This document shows positions 24,171 to 56,027 of a stretch of DNA of 64,000 bases, one piece after another. Location of the stretch: NCBI GenBank assembly GCA_013397455.1, contig VYZB01000238.1, forward strand, positions 419,319-483,318, written 5' to 3'. Source of the DNA: Crotophaga sulcirostris. Its lineage: Eukaryota; Chordata; Aves; Cuculiformes; Crotophagidae. The position numbers and the translations under genes are program-made. Positions within the stretch are counted from its first letter, which is position 1, and each line of letters starts with the position of its first letter. The notes under the pieces were generated by a model. It was not told the DNA's origin. It made no database searches and was given only the letters and a program-made list of their open reading frames with translations.

Positions 24171-27100
24171 ATTATGTGATTTTATCTATGCTGTGTGCAA
24201 CAGAAAAAGTAGTTTTTCGTATTGCAGTGTCACATATTGTTGGGAGGGAACTTTTTTATTTTGGGAGGTGGTTTTAAAAAGTAGTTATTCATGAGTTTCA
24301 TTCCTGGAATGAAATGCATGCAGAATTCCATTGCTGCTAACTTCTGCAAACATTCCACAGTCGATCTAATGCTCAGAAGTGTTTCAGGGAGGTTTTAAGG
24401 AGCCATCCTTCAATAGAAAGATGATGTTAGAGGCCCAGGTTGCCAAACTAACCATAAAGGTGTATTAATAGACTCTCAAGTTCTGAAACCACGTGCTACC
24501 ATCAAGGGTGGAGATTTGAGTTTTCAGTAATTCTTTAATTGCCACCTGAATTTTCTATGTAGTGTTCATTTTTCAGGTAACAAAGGAAAGAAATTGCAGA
24601 GCCTGACCTTATTTGGAGTACGTTCAGACTAGCTTCAAAGAGGCAAACCCAGCGTCTTCTATTCAGGCTCCTTGTGCCATGTCTCCTCTCTGTTGTAAAT
24701 TCAGCAATACAGGAACTGGCTTTTAGATTAACAGGGCACAGAAAGAGACAAATGAATTAAAAGATTGATGAACTGGGATTTAATACAGCTTTTGAGCAGA
24801 GGAGGGATCTAGTAAAAATTAAAAATGTCTGAGCATGAAACAGAGTGAGTAGGAGGATGGAGTATCCCAAGAACTGGTGAAAGTCTTTTAAGCAAAAAGG
24901 ATTTAGGCAGGCTTTTGTGGTCTGAACATGAGAAAATGTCTGAGAAAGAAAGTCCACAGCAGATTTTGAGTGCATCCCCCATGTGAGGGAAGGCAGAGAT
25001 GGTTCTTCAGCTGGTTAGCAGGCATTTCTGAACTAAGGCGGATGATGGAAATAAGGTTGCAAAGTATGACATTAGGTACAGGCAGCTCCTAAGCTTTTGA
25101 TTTGAAGAACTTGGCTGAAGTAGACGCGTATAAATGAACTGCAGGCATTAGGCAAGAAGAGGAAAATGGAAAGACTGTACCAATCAGTTGTTAAGAATAC
25201 AAAATTGCTTGTGTATAGAGGAGGAGATAGGTGACACATTTGTTCAGAGAATAATGTCTCCATTTTCCGGTCTGAGGTTGCGAGGTCCCTCTGATTTCAC
25301 TATCAGTCATTCTGCTGGCATCTTCTTGAAATTATTCCTATTTTTCATTTTTGAAATCTGATTACTCTAAAGGTGAGAGGGTGTAAAATACCATTGGTGT
25401 TTTTTTTCCTTAGCAGCAGTTTCATGTTTTTCTGTGGACTCTGTGAGCTTCCTTTCAATTAGTAGTCCAGCAGCTCCAGTGTCATGCTGTTACTGGCAAT
25501 AAGAAAAAAGAGAAAAAAAGATACTCCTATATCTTTTTCAGTATTGTTTTTGCCCCTCTAATTCTAACTGAGCCGGGTAAAATTGGGACAACTGTTGCTC
25601 ACTCTGCAGCCTGCCTGAAACACAAAGATACTCCATAATAATAGGAACACTAGGAGCATACATCGGTTATGGTAGATTATAAATTAGGCCTTGGAGACCG
25701 GCACTGACTCTTTGAACAAGGGCAATATTTAATTTTTAAATTGTTGTTTTATTATTAAGGAAACTACCACTCTCTTTTCCCAAATATTGCTTACAATATA
25801 TAATGCCAGCTTACTCCGTTCCAAATATTTTAGGGTAAAGTCTCACATGTCATTAAGCTTATCAATATTTTTTGTATCCCAGCTCTCAGGGGAGAATTAG
25901 AAACACTGTCAATGACTTTTAGGTTTTCAGACATCATTATCAGAGCTCGCTTGCTGGCATTGATTCTACTTTTCCCATAAGGTCTCGGCTGAAAAAAGGT
26001 TACTGTGCTAAATGAAGCATGAACAAAGCCAGGGTGCAAACATTATGCAATATTAACAGAACAGAATGCCAAGGCCAGAACTGTGCCTCAGTGCCCTGTG
26101 TGTGGTTTACTTCTCACCTTTAGAGCCACAAAAGTATGAGGAATCAAATAATACTGCTCTGAATAAGTGATAATTGCAGTACCCAGCAGTAGGGCATCTT
26201 GATTATTGTTCCTCTGCCCTTTAGACACTGCAGAAGTCTTATTTTTGCCGCTCTTCCTTGCTGCTACTTTCACTTTTGCAACCATTGACCCATGATCCCA
26301 ATCTCAATTTCTTAATTAGATCATCTTAAAAAAATGTAATTAATATTACCTTTTTTACAAAATGCTGATTAGGGATTTGTTGAGATCAAATTATCTTTAG
26401 AGTACAAGGAAAGGGTATTAAATAAATAAGCAGCCTCCCACTCCAAAAAAATTAGTATTTAAATAACCATCAATCAGCTCTGTATGTGTAAGTGAGACTT
26501 AGCTAATCATCTAGTTGGTGTTAAATATTAGTAATGAAAATGCCCCTACAAAGGAAATTAAAAGTGTTAGCAAGGCTGCTTAAGGAATTTTTTTGGATGT
26601 GGCTGAAAGTTTTTTTTTTCATCTTTATACATCTGTGACCTGGTAAAATACAAACCTAGGGAAAGAAGAGGAAAGGTGTTAGTGGAGAGGAAGGAGAAAG
26701 GTAGAGAAAAGCTTCCCCGCTCTCAGCAAATCTTTCCCTTGCACAGTAGGGTAACTGGCAGTTTCTGGTTTTGGCTCTTGTTTTGCTGGAGACTATGGAA
26801 AAGGCAAACAATTGGAGGAGGTCAACCACCTATCACTAGGGCAGTCTCAAAGAAACATGAGAAGGGAAAAAGTGGGACCATGGTGTGATAGAGGATTATG
26901 AGTCTCTCTGTGGTAGATAGGGATATGATCTTGCCACTGGACTGAGGAATTGGGACAACTCCAAGTGTGTCGGTCTTCTAGAGAGAGAGAGTTTTAATGG
27001 ATGCAAAGAATGTTCTTTCTAGGTTGATGTTCATGTGAAAAAAAAATAGTCCTTAAGAGTACAATAAGCAAACCATATGGAGGATGACAAGATTCATTAA

Positions 27101-30070
27101 GTGCAGTTTAAGATACTGTTTGACAGTAATGAACAGTCTGATGGTTAATGAAGAAAAGTGGATGTGAATGCACACAGAATCCCTGAGTGCTTTTATGTGG
27201 CTCCACTGTCAGCTGAGAAGTGCTGTAAAGGGCCTTGCAAAATGATCTGTGTGGAGATTGTCACCAGAGCCACCAGTCTTAGAAACAAAATTCAGGCAGT
27301 CTGTTAGAAGTTCTGTCTGTTCTTTGGGTTGGTTACCCAGGCTTAAATTTGTACAACTGGCTGTGGATTTTAAGTGCCATGTAAGAAATGCACTGAGTCT
27401 GATTTTTACATTTCAGCAATCTAACTTTCCAAAGGAATGGTAACACCTGAAATTTTGAGCCATTTCTGTTAAAAAAAAAAAGCTTTTAATGATTCAACTC
27501 TTACTACTTAACACAGAAAACAGGGATGCTAATCCATAACACTGATTCTGAACGGGCTGACACAACTAAACCTGCTGTGCATTCCCCACCATCCGTTGTT
27601 CAGTGAATGCTTGGTTGGGTCTGAGATATGGCAAATAAAGGCCCAGATTTGGCCTCCGGAGCTGTGACTGCAATCACCCTGTTCTGTGCCTTACACGCCA
27701 GACTCACTGCTGCAGTTTCTGATTTATCTTCCACTTGTGCACTGAGTACAGACAGTGACGTGTTGGTCGTCTCAACCTTAATAAAGCAAGAACCAATTGC
27801 AGTAGAGTGTTTTGTGTTGGACCCTTCCTGTAACTTGCGCTGGCTCACATATGTAAATACACACATAGCCCTTACATTCTGTTGTATTTTTGTTAAGGAA
27901 ATCAAGTTCAAGGAAGTGGCAGTGCATTTCTTGTGAGGGTCCTTCTATGAAAGTTCACTCAACAGGTTCCTTAGGCAACAATCAATGACTTTCCTGTATA
28001 CATCAGAGCTGAAGAGTGTATGATTGCTGAGTGGGTGCTAGAAAAGAGTCATTGATTTTTGTGAGTTAAAAAAAGCACAGAGTAGAGGAAAGCAAGAATA
28101 AAGTGTAGGGCACTGGGGGGAGATGGGAGGGATCCAAACTGACTTCTTGAAGGTAGTTTGCTTTAAATGTTCCAACTTTTTGCTTTAAAGGAGAGAGCGT
28201 CAGAGATTTCAGATTTTTTCCAGGTCTCAACAGTCTTCCTTAGCTTCACTAAAATACACCTCTGTGATCCACCCAGCTACTGGTCCAGTCTTTGGGTATT
28301 GGTACTGGAAATTGTGCTTTAAGACAAGATTTTTTCTTTTAGGGGGGTTATAGAAAGTTCTCCAGGTGTCATCATGTGGTCTTAACGAGGTTTACTGCTC
28401 TGAATATATAATCTGGGTGTCCCATTATTCTAATTAACATTACGCTAACTGTTCTGAGCACGAGGCACGCAGGTACTGAGTATAAAAATTAGGCTCACAG
28501 GAAGAGAGAAAGAGGTATGGAATGAGGTGTTCTGACAAGAACTGAACTGACAAAAGAGAGCTTCTACCTAAGGGAGAGATTGCTCTTCTTGCTGTCTGTG
28601 GGCTGCAAAGATTTTGTATGAAGGGAACAAAGAAAGATTTGAGGAGCAGGGAGCATACTTTTCTGACCAAGAAAAATTATTTCTGTGAAATACTGTCTTC
28701 TGGTTTGACAGGAGTGAGACATATTTAGATCAGTGAACGCATTTCTACAAAAGCCTTAAAACTTTGCACAGGGGGAACTGTAAAGTTTGAGGAGCTATGC
28801 GTTTATTTACTGATCTGAACCAGTACAGACTTGCTGTATTTTTTTTTTACTGCTTTCCGTCAGAGAATCACAACAACGGAGAAGGCTACATGGACCTGGT
28901 ATATACAATTTTAAGGTGAAAAAATTGTTAGCCTGTGGACATCTAGTATGGAGAAAGATTGGCGAGAGGAAAATTAGTGTGAGACAGTAAGGTATCTCCT
29001 TGTTTGTCACTCACATCATTGCTAGAAGATACAGCAGCATCCAGGCAAGATCGATAGCAGTCTTGTGGAGCCGTGTGTTTTAGTTGCTACTTTCAGGTCA
29101 AAATCTGTTTTGACACCCTTCCTCCTTGTCTGGCTCTTTTAAGCTGCTCAAAAAATTACTTGTACCTTGTGTTACCGTAACTCCTGAAAAAGATAAGAAA
29201 ACGCCCAAAACCTTCCAGTTAGAGAAATGAGAACCTGCAGAACACGGATAGTAGCAAGAGAGCTCAGTGTTCCTACAGAAACAAGCTCACAGTGTAGCAG
29301 CACTTCCCAGCTTTAAGTACGAGAGGGCTTTGGGAAGGGGAAGAAAAAAAAGAAGCATCATAAACTAATAAGCTTTGGTTTCCTATGGATTATTGTTATT
29401 ATTGATTGTAGACTATGACTGAAGCTTTTCCCTTTTTAGGGCATTTGTAGGTACAGTTTCACATCTAGATCCTCTGCTGCCTAATAGAAGCAGTTCACTT
29501 TTTGGCTTCCCCACTGTGGAAATCCTAAAATGGTTTTCTGTCCTCCATGACCCACCAGTAGTTGAACTGGATTTGACAAGCCATGAGGATAGATAAGGAT
29601 TAGTAGATACACACATTTACAAGGACATAAAAAAAATATATGTAATGTGATCATTTTATCAGGCTAAAAGAAATTTTTTTTTAAACTTTCAAGATTATTT
29701 GTGATTATCTTTTGAGGTAAGGGAGGGTGATGACACTGCTTATTTTATCCAAAACTTTTTATATGTCATCTAGTTTATTTATGCACCATGAAAGTATATG
29801 CAGAATAAAACCCCTTTTTGCCAGTGATTTAAGCTGTCAAATAAAAAAGGTATGCTGCTATCTAGCTTAGGAATGTATTAGCATGCAGAAAGCAGTGCTG
29901 CTTCCTCTGGGAGGTTTTAATCAAGCCTCTTGTACTGATTGAGATGCAGTGCTCAAAAGTGAGAAAAATGATTAACAAAATCAAAAATCTAGAGCGTTTT
30001 TTCACACGAGCATTCATCAGTATATCTTATGCAATTACATAGCCAATAAATCAACATAGTGTGTAAGTGC

Positions 30071-30103
30071 TTCAGTCATGGTGTAAATATCTTAATGACT
30101 GAA
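30071..30103. repeat. Perfect 9-bp inverted repeat, 15-base spacer
   Basis: TTCAGTCAT at 30071-30079 and its reverse complement ATGACTGAA at 30095-30103 flank an AT-rich spacer in the large intron. It could be a chance hairpin or a paired factor site. Nothing else supports a function. Confidence 0.6.
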
Positions 30104-32625
30104 ACATCTTCACACATGAATAATTTATACCTGTATGATTCATTTTTCATATCCATGCTTTACTTCAGCCTGATAAACTAATCCTTCTCTGTCAAGAAAT
30201 GCGTGCTTGATTATTGCCTTCTGATTTCTCTTCTTTGTGTTTCTTTTCCACAGTTAGACACACTCCATTTCTTCTCTTCTGGTTCCTCTAATGTAGTTAT
30301 CTTATTTATTCATCCTGTCTGCCTTGGTTTGCCTTCCCTGTGCATTTCAACAGGCACCTGGGAGATAACACCAGTGCATAAGCTGATCATGCATTTTTCA
30401 AGTAACTCTGGAGTAGCATCTGGAAAGATTTACTCATTCTCAACACATATTTGCATTTAGTTTCCTCTCCTTTACCTCCAGGCGATCATTACAGAAAGCA
30501 CTTGCAATAGAACAATAAAAAGTTGAGCTTTGCCATTTTCTGGATCAGCATTAGTTCAGACTTTTGTCACAGTACTGGTGACATAGTTTTTTTTAGTCTT
30601 CTCCCCATATGTCTGTAATTACAAGCTTGTTTGTAGCTCCAGAAACCACTGGAATATTCAAGAAGAAAATAATTGTTTCTCAGCAGAGGAATGGAAATCA
30701 GGAATTCTTAAATTTTGCTCTGCTGCACACACTTACTTGGCTGTGTGCAAGTCACTGTGTGCATCCTGCTTTATTTAGATCCTTCACCAAGGCATCTAAG
30801 ACAGGAGTTTGATTGCCATGGCCTCCTCCTTTAGTTACTAAAGAAAGAGGAGTGGCTGCTGAGGGCAGTTCATCCAGCCTTAAAGCTGTTTAGTGCCTGA
30901 AGCTCCAGGCAGGAATGCTTCTTGGTGAACTCTCTTTTTGGATCACAATATAAAGTTTGGATCAGATTTATGGAGCAAATTATTTTGATAGTGCCTGTGA
31001 AAGTTCAGCCTATAAAAAGTCAGTCCCAGTTGGGCACAAATATCAATCACTCAGATTTCATGGGCACTTTCAAAAATACTAAATCTCCCTTTCAAACCTC
31101 AGGTTTCTAACTGGAACAAAGACAACAGGAATATAAAAACTTATTTCCCAGTTGTGGGGGAAAGTAAGTTCTCTGTCAGTTAACTGATACTTTATTGGTA
31201 TTGTATGTTATTATGTCCAAGCACTTTTTTTAACTTCATCTCTATATTCAGTTTACCTACATTATATTCTCTAACTAGGAAGAGCTGAGAATAAATGAAA
31301 TGAATAAATCAAGCTCTCATTCCATTTCTTCTCTCACCATATAACTTGTTAGTTTTGTACAGTAATGTACTGTTTTGTAGTGTTTTTCTTGTATATCAGA
31401 ACCACAGTTTTGGACTAATTTTCTAGATTTAAGACTGAATGGAGTATCCTGATATCTCTTGTCCTCCATACTTTGAAGACCAGCTGGAATTCTTTTGCAG
31501 CTTCAATCTCAGGGACTTCAGAGAGCCATCACAATTGAACATTTTCCTAGTATCTTTATAGCAGGCTCCGGTACTCTGTGAGTACAAATATCTCCTCTTT
31601 GCTAGCAGGATGCTTAGTAGCTTTGCTTCAGCATAATTCTTTGCTTATTCATTTTTCCGTATTCTGATTGTATGTACCTCCAAATGCTTCTGATACCACT
31701 TTCTTTGTCTCGGTCTTTTATGTCCTTAAATGACACCTTTGCTTACTGTATCATACTCCATTGAGATCAGTTTGTGATCAATGGGTATTGGTTAGTAGGA
31801 GTTCTCAGGCAGTCTCCAGAAGGTACTTCACTGCCTGCTTTTGTTTTGGCATTTAGGAAGCATTCTGCTGTCCTTTTTACTTGTTCTGTCCAGCACTGCT
31901 TGCCTCTCTGGGCGTAATTCCTTACCACAGTCATCAGTCATGGCTGTTGCTGCCTCCTATTTTTCTCCTTTCTTCTTTCAGTATTGGTCATTTGCTACCT
32001 GTGCCCTGTTGAAAGGCAGTACTTCATCCAGTGACAAGATATTACAAGAATCTTCTGAACCTCTTCACATGCATTTTGCTTTAACTCCTACCATTTCTAT
32101 CTGTCATGCCTCCTGCACTTCCTCCATTTTCTCCTGAACTGCCCTTTATTTTTGTAAGGGATATCACCTTCTTCATTTAATTATCGTTGCTGTTGTCCAC
32201 AGACTTTCCCTTTTTTCTGAAAATTAATTTAGCATCCTTCTCTAACCTGCTCACCTCAGTTCATTTTTTTCAGGTAATTTTCTACTTTTTTATTAATTCT
32301 GTTTCTTCAGTGCACCTATTTTAAATTCCAGATGATTTTTAGCTTAACTGTGCAAGAGGGTGTTTCACTACACATACCGGTTCCATAACACATCCTGGTT
32401 CAATCTCATTCTGACACACTCAGAAGCTTCCCAACATCCCAGGTTCACAAATCTCCTCTTGCTTTTTTTGGCTTCAACAGTAAGAACTGGTTCTTGATGC
32501 ATAAACTGATGCTATTCCATAATTTCTTTGTGGCACGTTGTCTGGTTAGAGAACTAGAATAGCCATGGAGATTTTCTGTGGGAAAATATGAAAATGGTTT
32601 GAGTACCATGTTGGTATAATACTGA

Positions 32626-34396
<1,771 letters not shown>

Positions 34397-34566
34397 ATGC
34401 GGTGCATTACATGTAGGAGACCATATTCTGTCCATCGATGGCACCAGCATGGAGTACTGTACGCTGGCAGAAGCAACGCAGTTTTTGGCTAATGCAGCGG
34501 ATAATGTCAAACTTGAGATCCTTCCTCACCACCAGACACGGCTAGCACTGAAAGGCCCGGAGCACG
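34397..34566 (+). CDS. GRIP1: GRIP1 exon: C-terminal half of PDZ3
   Basis: 170-nt exon with acceptor GTTTAG at 34391-34396 and donor GTAAGA from 34567. It finishes the split arginine and reads [20 protein letters not shown]. Helix alpha-B ([10 protein letters not shown]) has leucine at its first position, which fits a hydrophobic, class II-like pocket. Beta-F is V-K-L-E-I-L-P. A tail [13 protein letters not shown] begins linker 1. It is 24 nt longer than the 146-nt exons of PDZ2, PDZ4 and PDZ5 because of this tail. It ends one base into a valine codon (phase 1), completed at 38601, or at 39451 if the next exon is skipped. Confidence 0.97.
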
Positions 34567-37500
34567 GTAAGAGGATCTGTAGCACCAAATACCCCTCTCT
34601 TTTTCTGTCTTTTACTTTGTCTGCCCTTGCTGAATGGTCAAGAACGCTATCGCGGCAGTTATGTTGTAATGTTGTAAATGTTGTTTCAGCTCCCCAGGTT
34701 ATGCTTCTACAGTTTCTGAGAAACTCTGTGTTTTCTTGGCATTAATGTACCCTCTGAGATTCCTATGGATCTAGAGGGAAAAGTTTCACTGGAAAAAGAC
34801 TCTGCACACTTGTAGATGCACATAAAGACACCTGTTGACTCTACTGTTGCAATCACTGGGCAGACAACTTCAGTAAATAAATCTCTAAATTGATTCTTAA
34901 ATTTAAAGAGAGGAAGAACCACAGCCAACTTCTTTTCAGCTTATTGACTTGATAGTCTGTTATGACCACTTCATTAATAACACCTCTTCTCCCCTGAAGT
35001 ACCACAAAAAAAAATTGTCTTCTTAATTGCGTTATTATTTGTTGCCATCATCTTTTAAAGTACTTCAGAGATTTCTTCATGGGTTCATTGTCAGCACTTA
35101 CGAAAAAGGTTTGTTTGGAAACAGTTCCCTAGATCCCAGCCCTTTTTTCACAGTGATATTTATTTCATACCCAGCATGCTTGAAGAGAATGGCTTTCCAT
35201 TTTAAAACTGAATATATATAAAATGTCTTAGTATTTGGAGATGGGGGCTGCCTGTCTTGTTCTCTAACTAATCCTGAGAAAGTGGCTAATTCACAGTGTT
35301 CATAAACTCAGTCTAAAATGTCACGTATTGATGGATGGCAAAGAAGTAACAAAGGTTATCAAATACACAGAGAACAGTTATTGTGTTACAGCTTGAACCA
35401 GTGGTGCTGTTTTCTAAGCCTGTGATCCTGTGCTTCTACCTCCTTTAGACCAAGACAAGATTTCTGGGGCCTAGAAGTGCCAGTAATGGTAAATGCTCAT
35501 TTAAGATCTAGGCTGTACTTGGAGAAGCAATGCTCTAGTCAGTTGTGAGAATGATGAATATTGAACGAGTGGCTGAAGAGAACCTAGTTTCTCCAAGACC
35601 AGTGTGAAAAGAAAGTAACACTTGCAATACCATATTCTTCCATTGTAGAGCCACACCTCTTTTTGCCTTCCTGCTTAAGCCAGTTAGAAGAGCAGGGAGT
35701 CATACTGCAGAAGCAGAATGAGATGGAGACCAAATTTTGCAATATATTTCTATTTTCAGTAATGCAATACGTTGCAAACAGAGGTTTCATGGTTTTGAAG
35801 CAAAGATGTCACACAATCAATTTTTGACTGGTTAAAGAACCTTTGAAGAGTGATTCTTTTGGGAAGATGAGTACCAGGGCCAAAGATTTGTGTAAATGAT
35901 TGGATTACTTCTAGCAGTTGGTTTCTTAACCAATTTTCAAAACAAATTCATGATGTTAATGTGCTAGACACCTTGCGCCAGTTTAGATGTTTAGAAAAAG
36001 CAATGCTCTTGCCATGTCAGAGTTAAGAACTCACCATTACAGAATCATATCAAGGGGATCTGCAAAAGCTAGATAAGCACATCTTTTGGGGAGAAATCTC
36101 CCTAAGGTAATAAAGTTGCTTTTTTAAGTAAGGCAGAATAACTAGTAAGTTTACAGCCCTTCCCAGCCCCTCACCAGGTGGTGCTACTCCGATATTATGA
36201 CCGATTCAATATGTAATGTGCTTTATGGAAGCAAGTACCCTCTTGGAAATAACCTTTCATCAGGTGTGGTATGGCCTGGATGCTGCAGAGTTTGAAAAGC
36301 TTCCTTTATGTTTCTGGGGTAAGCTGAGTCATTAGGTCTGTATCTGTTGAGGACAGTTATTGGTCTTCAGGGAGCATGTTAGAAATTTAAAATGGCTAAG
36401 AAAGTCAGTATAAAAAATAAATTGAAATTTTAGCCCTAAAATAAAATGAAGAGCACTATAAAAGATCAGATTTTTTCAGGTTTTTTTCACGTACGCTGTG
36501 CTGCTAACACTCATTTCTCTTGCTGCCCCATTAGTTTTAGTTTTATGTTCACTGTACACAACCCTGGGTTAGAATAGCTCGAATTACTGCTAAATTACTA
36601 CAGTTACACATGATAGGATTTTCTTTTACAGAACTTTTGTTGAATTGGGATTATCCTTCTACAAGCTGAGCAAACTGAATTTGTGTACCTTCCTACTTTG
36701 TAGGACATTTTTATCTGTACTCTCAATGTGAAACTAAATCATAAAAAAAGTAAAGACTACCAGATAATTTCCTGCTGGAAGCAGCCTTTTTAATTAAACA
36801 AAGCTCACAGCAACTTGAAAATAATGAAAATCACCTGGCCACATTGTTCTTATCAGATTTTAATTTTTCCACCATAGTTACAAAGTTTAGAAATGTACAC
36901 ATAATCAAAGAGACAGTTTCATCTGAGGAAACAAGATAAGTCTGTAAGGTACATCTGGCCATATCAGGCCACTGCTGCTGTTTCTGGGACTTTTCTGGCT
37001 GACGTGAGATTTTCCAAAGTGTCTGAGGTGGCTGGTACTGGTGGGTGAGGTACCCTGAGGCATGGTACCAAGTGCTCCTCCTGGTGCTCCTGTTGCACCC
37101 CACCCTCACCTTTGTTATTTGTTGAGGGGGAAAAAAAATCCTTTTGAATCAAATGGATGTCAGGGCACAGCAGGGGTGCTCTCATGGAGGGGACTGTGTC
37201 CTAGGGCATCCTGACCTGGTCTGGCAGTGCTGGATCCACCACAGTCCATAATGTTCCACAAGGCTGCGGGGGCATGATGAGCCCCTGCACTCTCCTTTTC
37301 CTTCCTTTCTGTGTACTCCTCGTTGTAGTGACAGGCATTGCCTTTAAGTCAGAGGAAGGTTGATATAATCTGACAATTGGCAGATCATTCCTTCTGTAAT
37401 ACGAAGTGAAAGAAAAGGATAGCTTTTCTTCTGGCACCACGCAGGGCTCGCCATAGTGGCTGCCCTTTTCCCTCTTGTGTTATCTCATAGAGTAAGATGT

Positions 37501-38600
37501 GAATGCAAGCGTTGGGACCAACCTAAAGAGTCAAGATTTTGGCTACTGTTAAAGTCCAGCATGGAGTCATGTGCACCTGCAGCCAGTTACTGATATGTCA
37601 GGTAGCAAAGAGACACAGGTGATACAGCTCATGGGCCGGACTGCAACTTACATTTCATAGTACAGGTGAATCCCTTGATGGTTTTAAGACAAAAATTCAA
37701 TGAATAGTTCCCAATTTGAAGTAGTCCTTTACAGTTCAGGAAGGATAGCACTACATTGAATTTAATGTTAAGTAGACTGTATTTAATGAAGGGTGACTTC
37801 AATCATTTCCTTTTAATATTTGGCAAATTAATGGAAATGCTTCCCATTCTTTTGGTAAATACTGGCCTTCACTTTTGGCATATCCATAACTCCGCATATA
37901 TAGAATCAGCAATCAAATATGGTCTCAAATTTCATCCAGGAAAGGATCGTTTTAAAGTTGTGAAGCTCAGGTTTTAAAAAAAAACATTAAATTGCACATC
38001 CAACTAATCAATAAGAACTCTTTTTCTTTATTAACCAGGCTTCAGGATAGAATTTTTCTGTGGCCAGCCCAGGGGGTTTGTTTACTGCACAGAGTAGCAT
38101 AAAGCCAACAGTACATGGTGGCAAAATTAAAATGTCAATGCAGTGAATTGAAATGACTGGCAAGTAAACATCTTCATTCTGGGCAGTGCTACGTGTAGTA
38201 TCTAGTCAGTCTTTTTAATGTAAATGAATGCAAGCAGAGACTTATTAACTTTCAGTTCATCATATGAAATACCTTAGTATTTTCTAAGAAAGTTTGCAAT
38301 CTTAGCTTCTAAAGCCAGGGTGAGATTAGAAATCGATTGAGTACTAATCTTTTTAAAAACAAACGCAAGAGAACAAACAAACAAAAAACCAATCAGAAGC
38401 ATTTATTCCAAGAAGAAGTATTGTTTCTGTTCCTCAAGTTAGGTAAGAAGACAAGACCAGGTTATTTATTATTTCATTTTATTTTATTTTCAATTTATTT
38501 TCATTTTTTGATTTACTTTTTTTTTGTGCAATTCAGTTACTTTTCCCTCTTCTCTGGTCCTTTTGTTTTCTGATTTTCCATCATCCCTTCATGCGGGCAG
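34567..38600 (+). other. GRIP1: GRIP1 intron before linker exon (phase 1)
   Basis: 4034-bp intron. Most is AT-rich with nothing recognised. A patch at about 36960-37450 is clearly richer in G and C than its surroundings but matches no element I know. From about 38460 the intron turns into T-rich and then CT-rich sequence up to the acceptor at GGGCAG, 38595-38600. Confidence 0.85.
38458..38580 (+). promoter_or_regulatory. GRIP1: Long pyrimidine-rich tract upstream of cassette-like exon
   Basis: About 120 bases dominated by T and then CT, with TTTTATTTTATTTTC, a run of nine T, and CCCTCTTCTCTGG, before the 156-nt linker exon. Together with the CT tract 30 bases after that exon, it resembles the flanks of exons repressed by polypyrimidine-tract-binding proteins. 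It could also simply be a long acceptor tract. Function is inferred. Confidence 0.35.
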
Positions 38601-38756
38601 TGAAGGTACAAAGAAGCAACAGGCAACTTACCTGGGATTCGTGTGCCAACAGCCACAGCAGCCTTCTCACCTACCACCATTATAACACCTACCACCCTGA
38701 CCATTGCAGGATGCCAGCCTTGAAATTCCAGAAAACGCCTCCTGAAAAAAGCCTTC
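38601..38756 (+). CDS. GRIP1: GRIP1 linker exon 1 (156 nt, phase 1-1, probable cassette)
   Basis: 156-nt exon of 52 codons, phase 1 at both ends, so skipping it keeps the frame. It starts at GGCAG|TGAAG. The donor CTTC|GTAATG is weak (C before GT, T at +5). It encodes V-K-V-Q-R-S-N-R-Q-L-T-W-D-S at the start and H-H-Y-N-T-Y-H-P-D-H-C-R in the middle, and ends E-K-S-L. This is a polar, His/Tyr/Ser-rich segment of the PDZ3-PDZ4 linker with no known fold. From memory, human GRIP1 isoforms of 1128 and 1076 residues differ by 52 residues, the size of this exon, but I have not verified which segment differs. The donor is confirmed by the frame: C plus CA at 39451 makes the proline of S-L-P-A-L-V. 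Confidence 0.93.
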
Positions 38757-46078
<7,322 letters not shown>

Positions 46079-46224
46079 GTGTGGAGTACTGCAAATAGGA
46101 GACAGAATAGTGGCAATAAACGGTATCCCAACGGAAGACAGCACATTTGATGAGGCCAATCAACTGCTGAGAGACTCCTCTATCACCAACAAGGTCACTT
46201 TGGAAATAGAATTTGATGTTGCAG
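46079..46224 (+). CDS. GRIP1: GRIP1 exon: C-terminal half of PDZ4
   Basis: 146-nt exon with acceptor ACCAAG at 46073-46078 and donor GTAGGA from 46225. It finishes the arginine and reads [20 protein letters not shown]. Helix alpha-B ([12 protein letters not shown]) has phenylalanine at its first position. Beta-F ([11 protein letters not shown]) follows. It ends one base into the glutamate codon that opens the PDZ4-PDZ5 connector, which is short and known to hold the two domains as one unit. Its length and phases equal those of the corresponding PDZ2 and PDZ5 exons. Confidence 0.97.
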
Positions 46225-55403
<9,179 letters not shown>

Positions 55404-55473
55404 CTCCATCCAGTAGAAAACCAGGGGACCCTCTGGTTATTTCTGATATCAAGAAAGGAAGTGTTGCACACAG
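55404..55473 (+). CDS. GRIP1: GRIP1 exon: middle of PDZ5
   Basis: 70-nt exon with acceptor TTACAG at 55398-55403 and donor GTAAGA from 55474; it starts in phase 1 and ends in phase 2. It completes a serine codon and reads [22 protein letters not shown] plus AG of an arginine. It covers the beta-B/beta-C loop, beta-C and the short helix. It mirrors the 76-nt PDZ2 exon at 5744-5819 in position and phase, being two codons shorter. Confidence 0.97.

Positions 55474-56027
<554 letters not shown>

Noticed and set aside
27600..27936. Open frames of about 100 codons on both strands at the same place
   Set aside because: Both strands open over the same bases indicates a chance lack of stops. No similarity or coding features seen.
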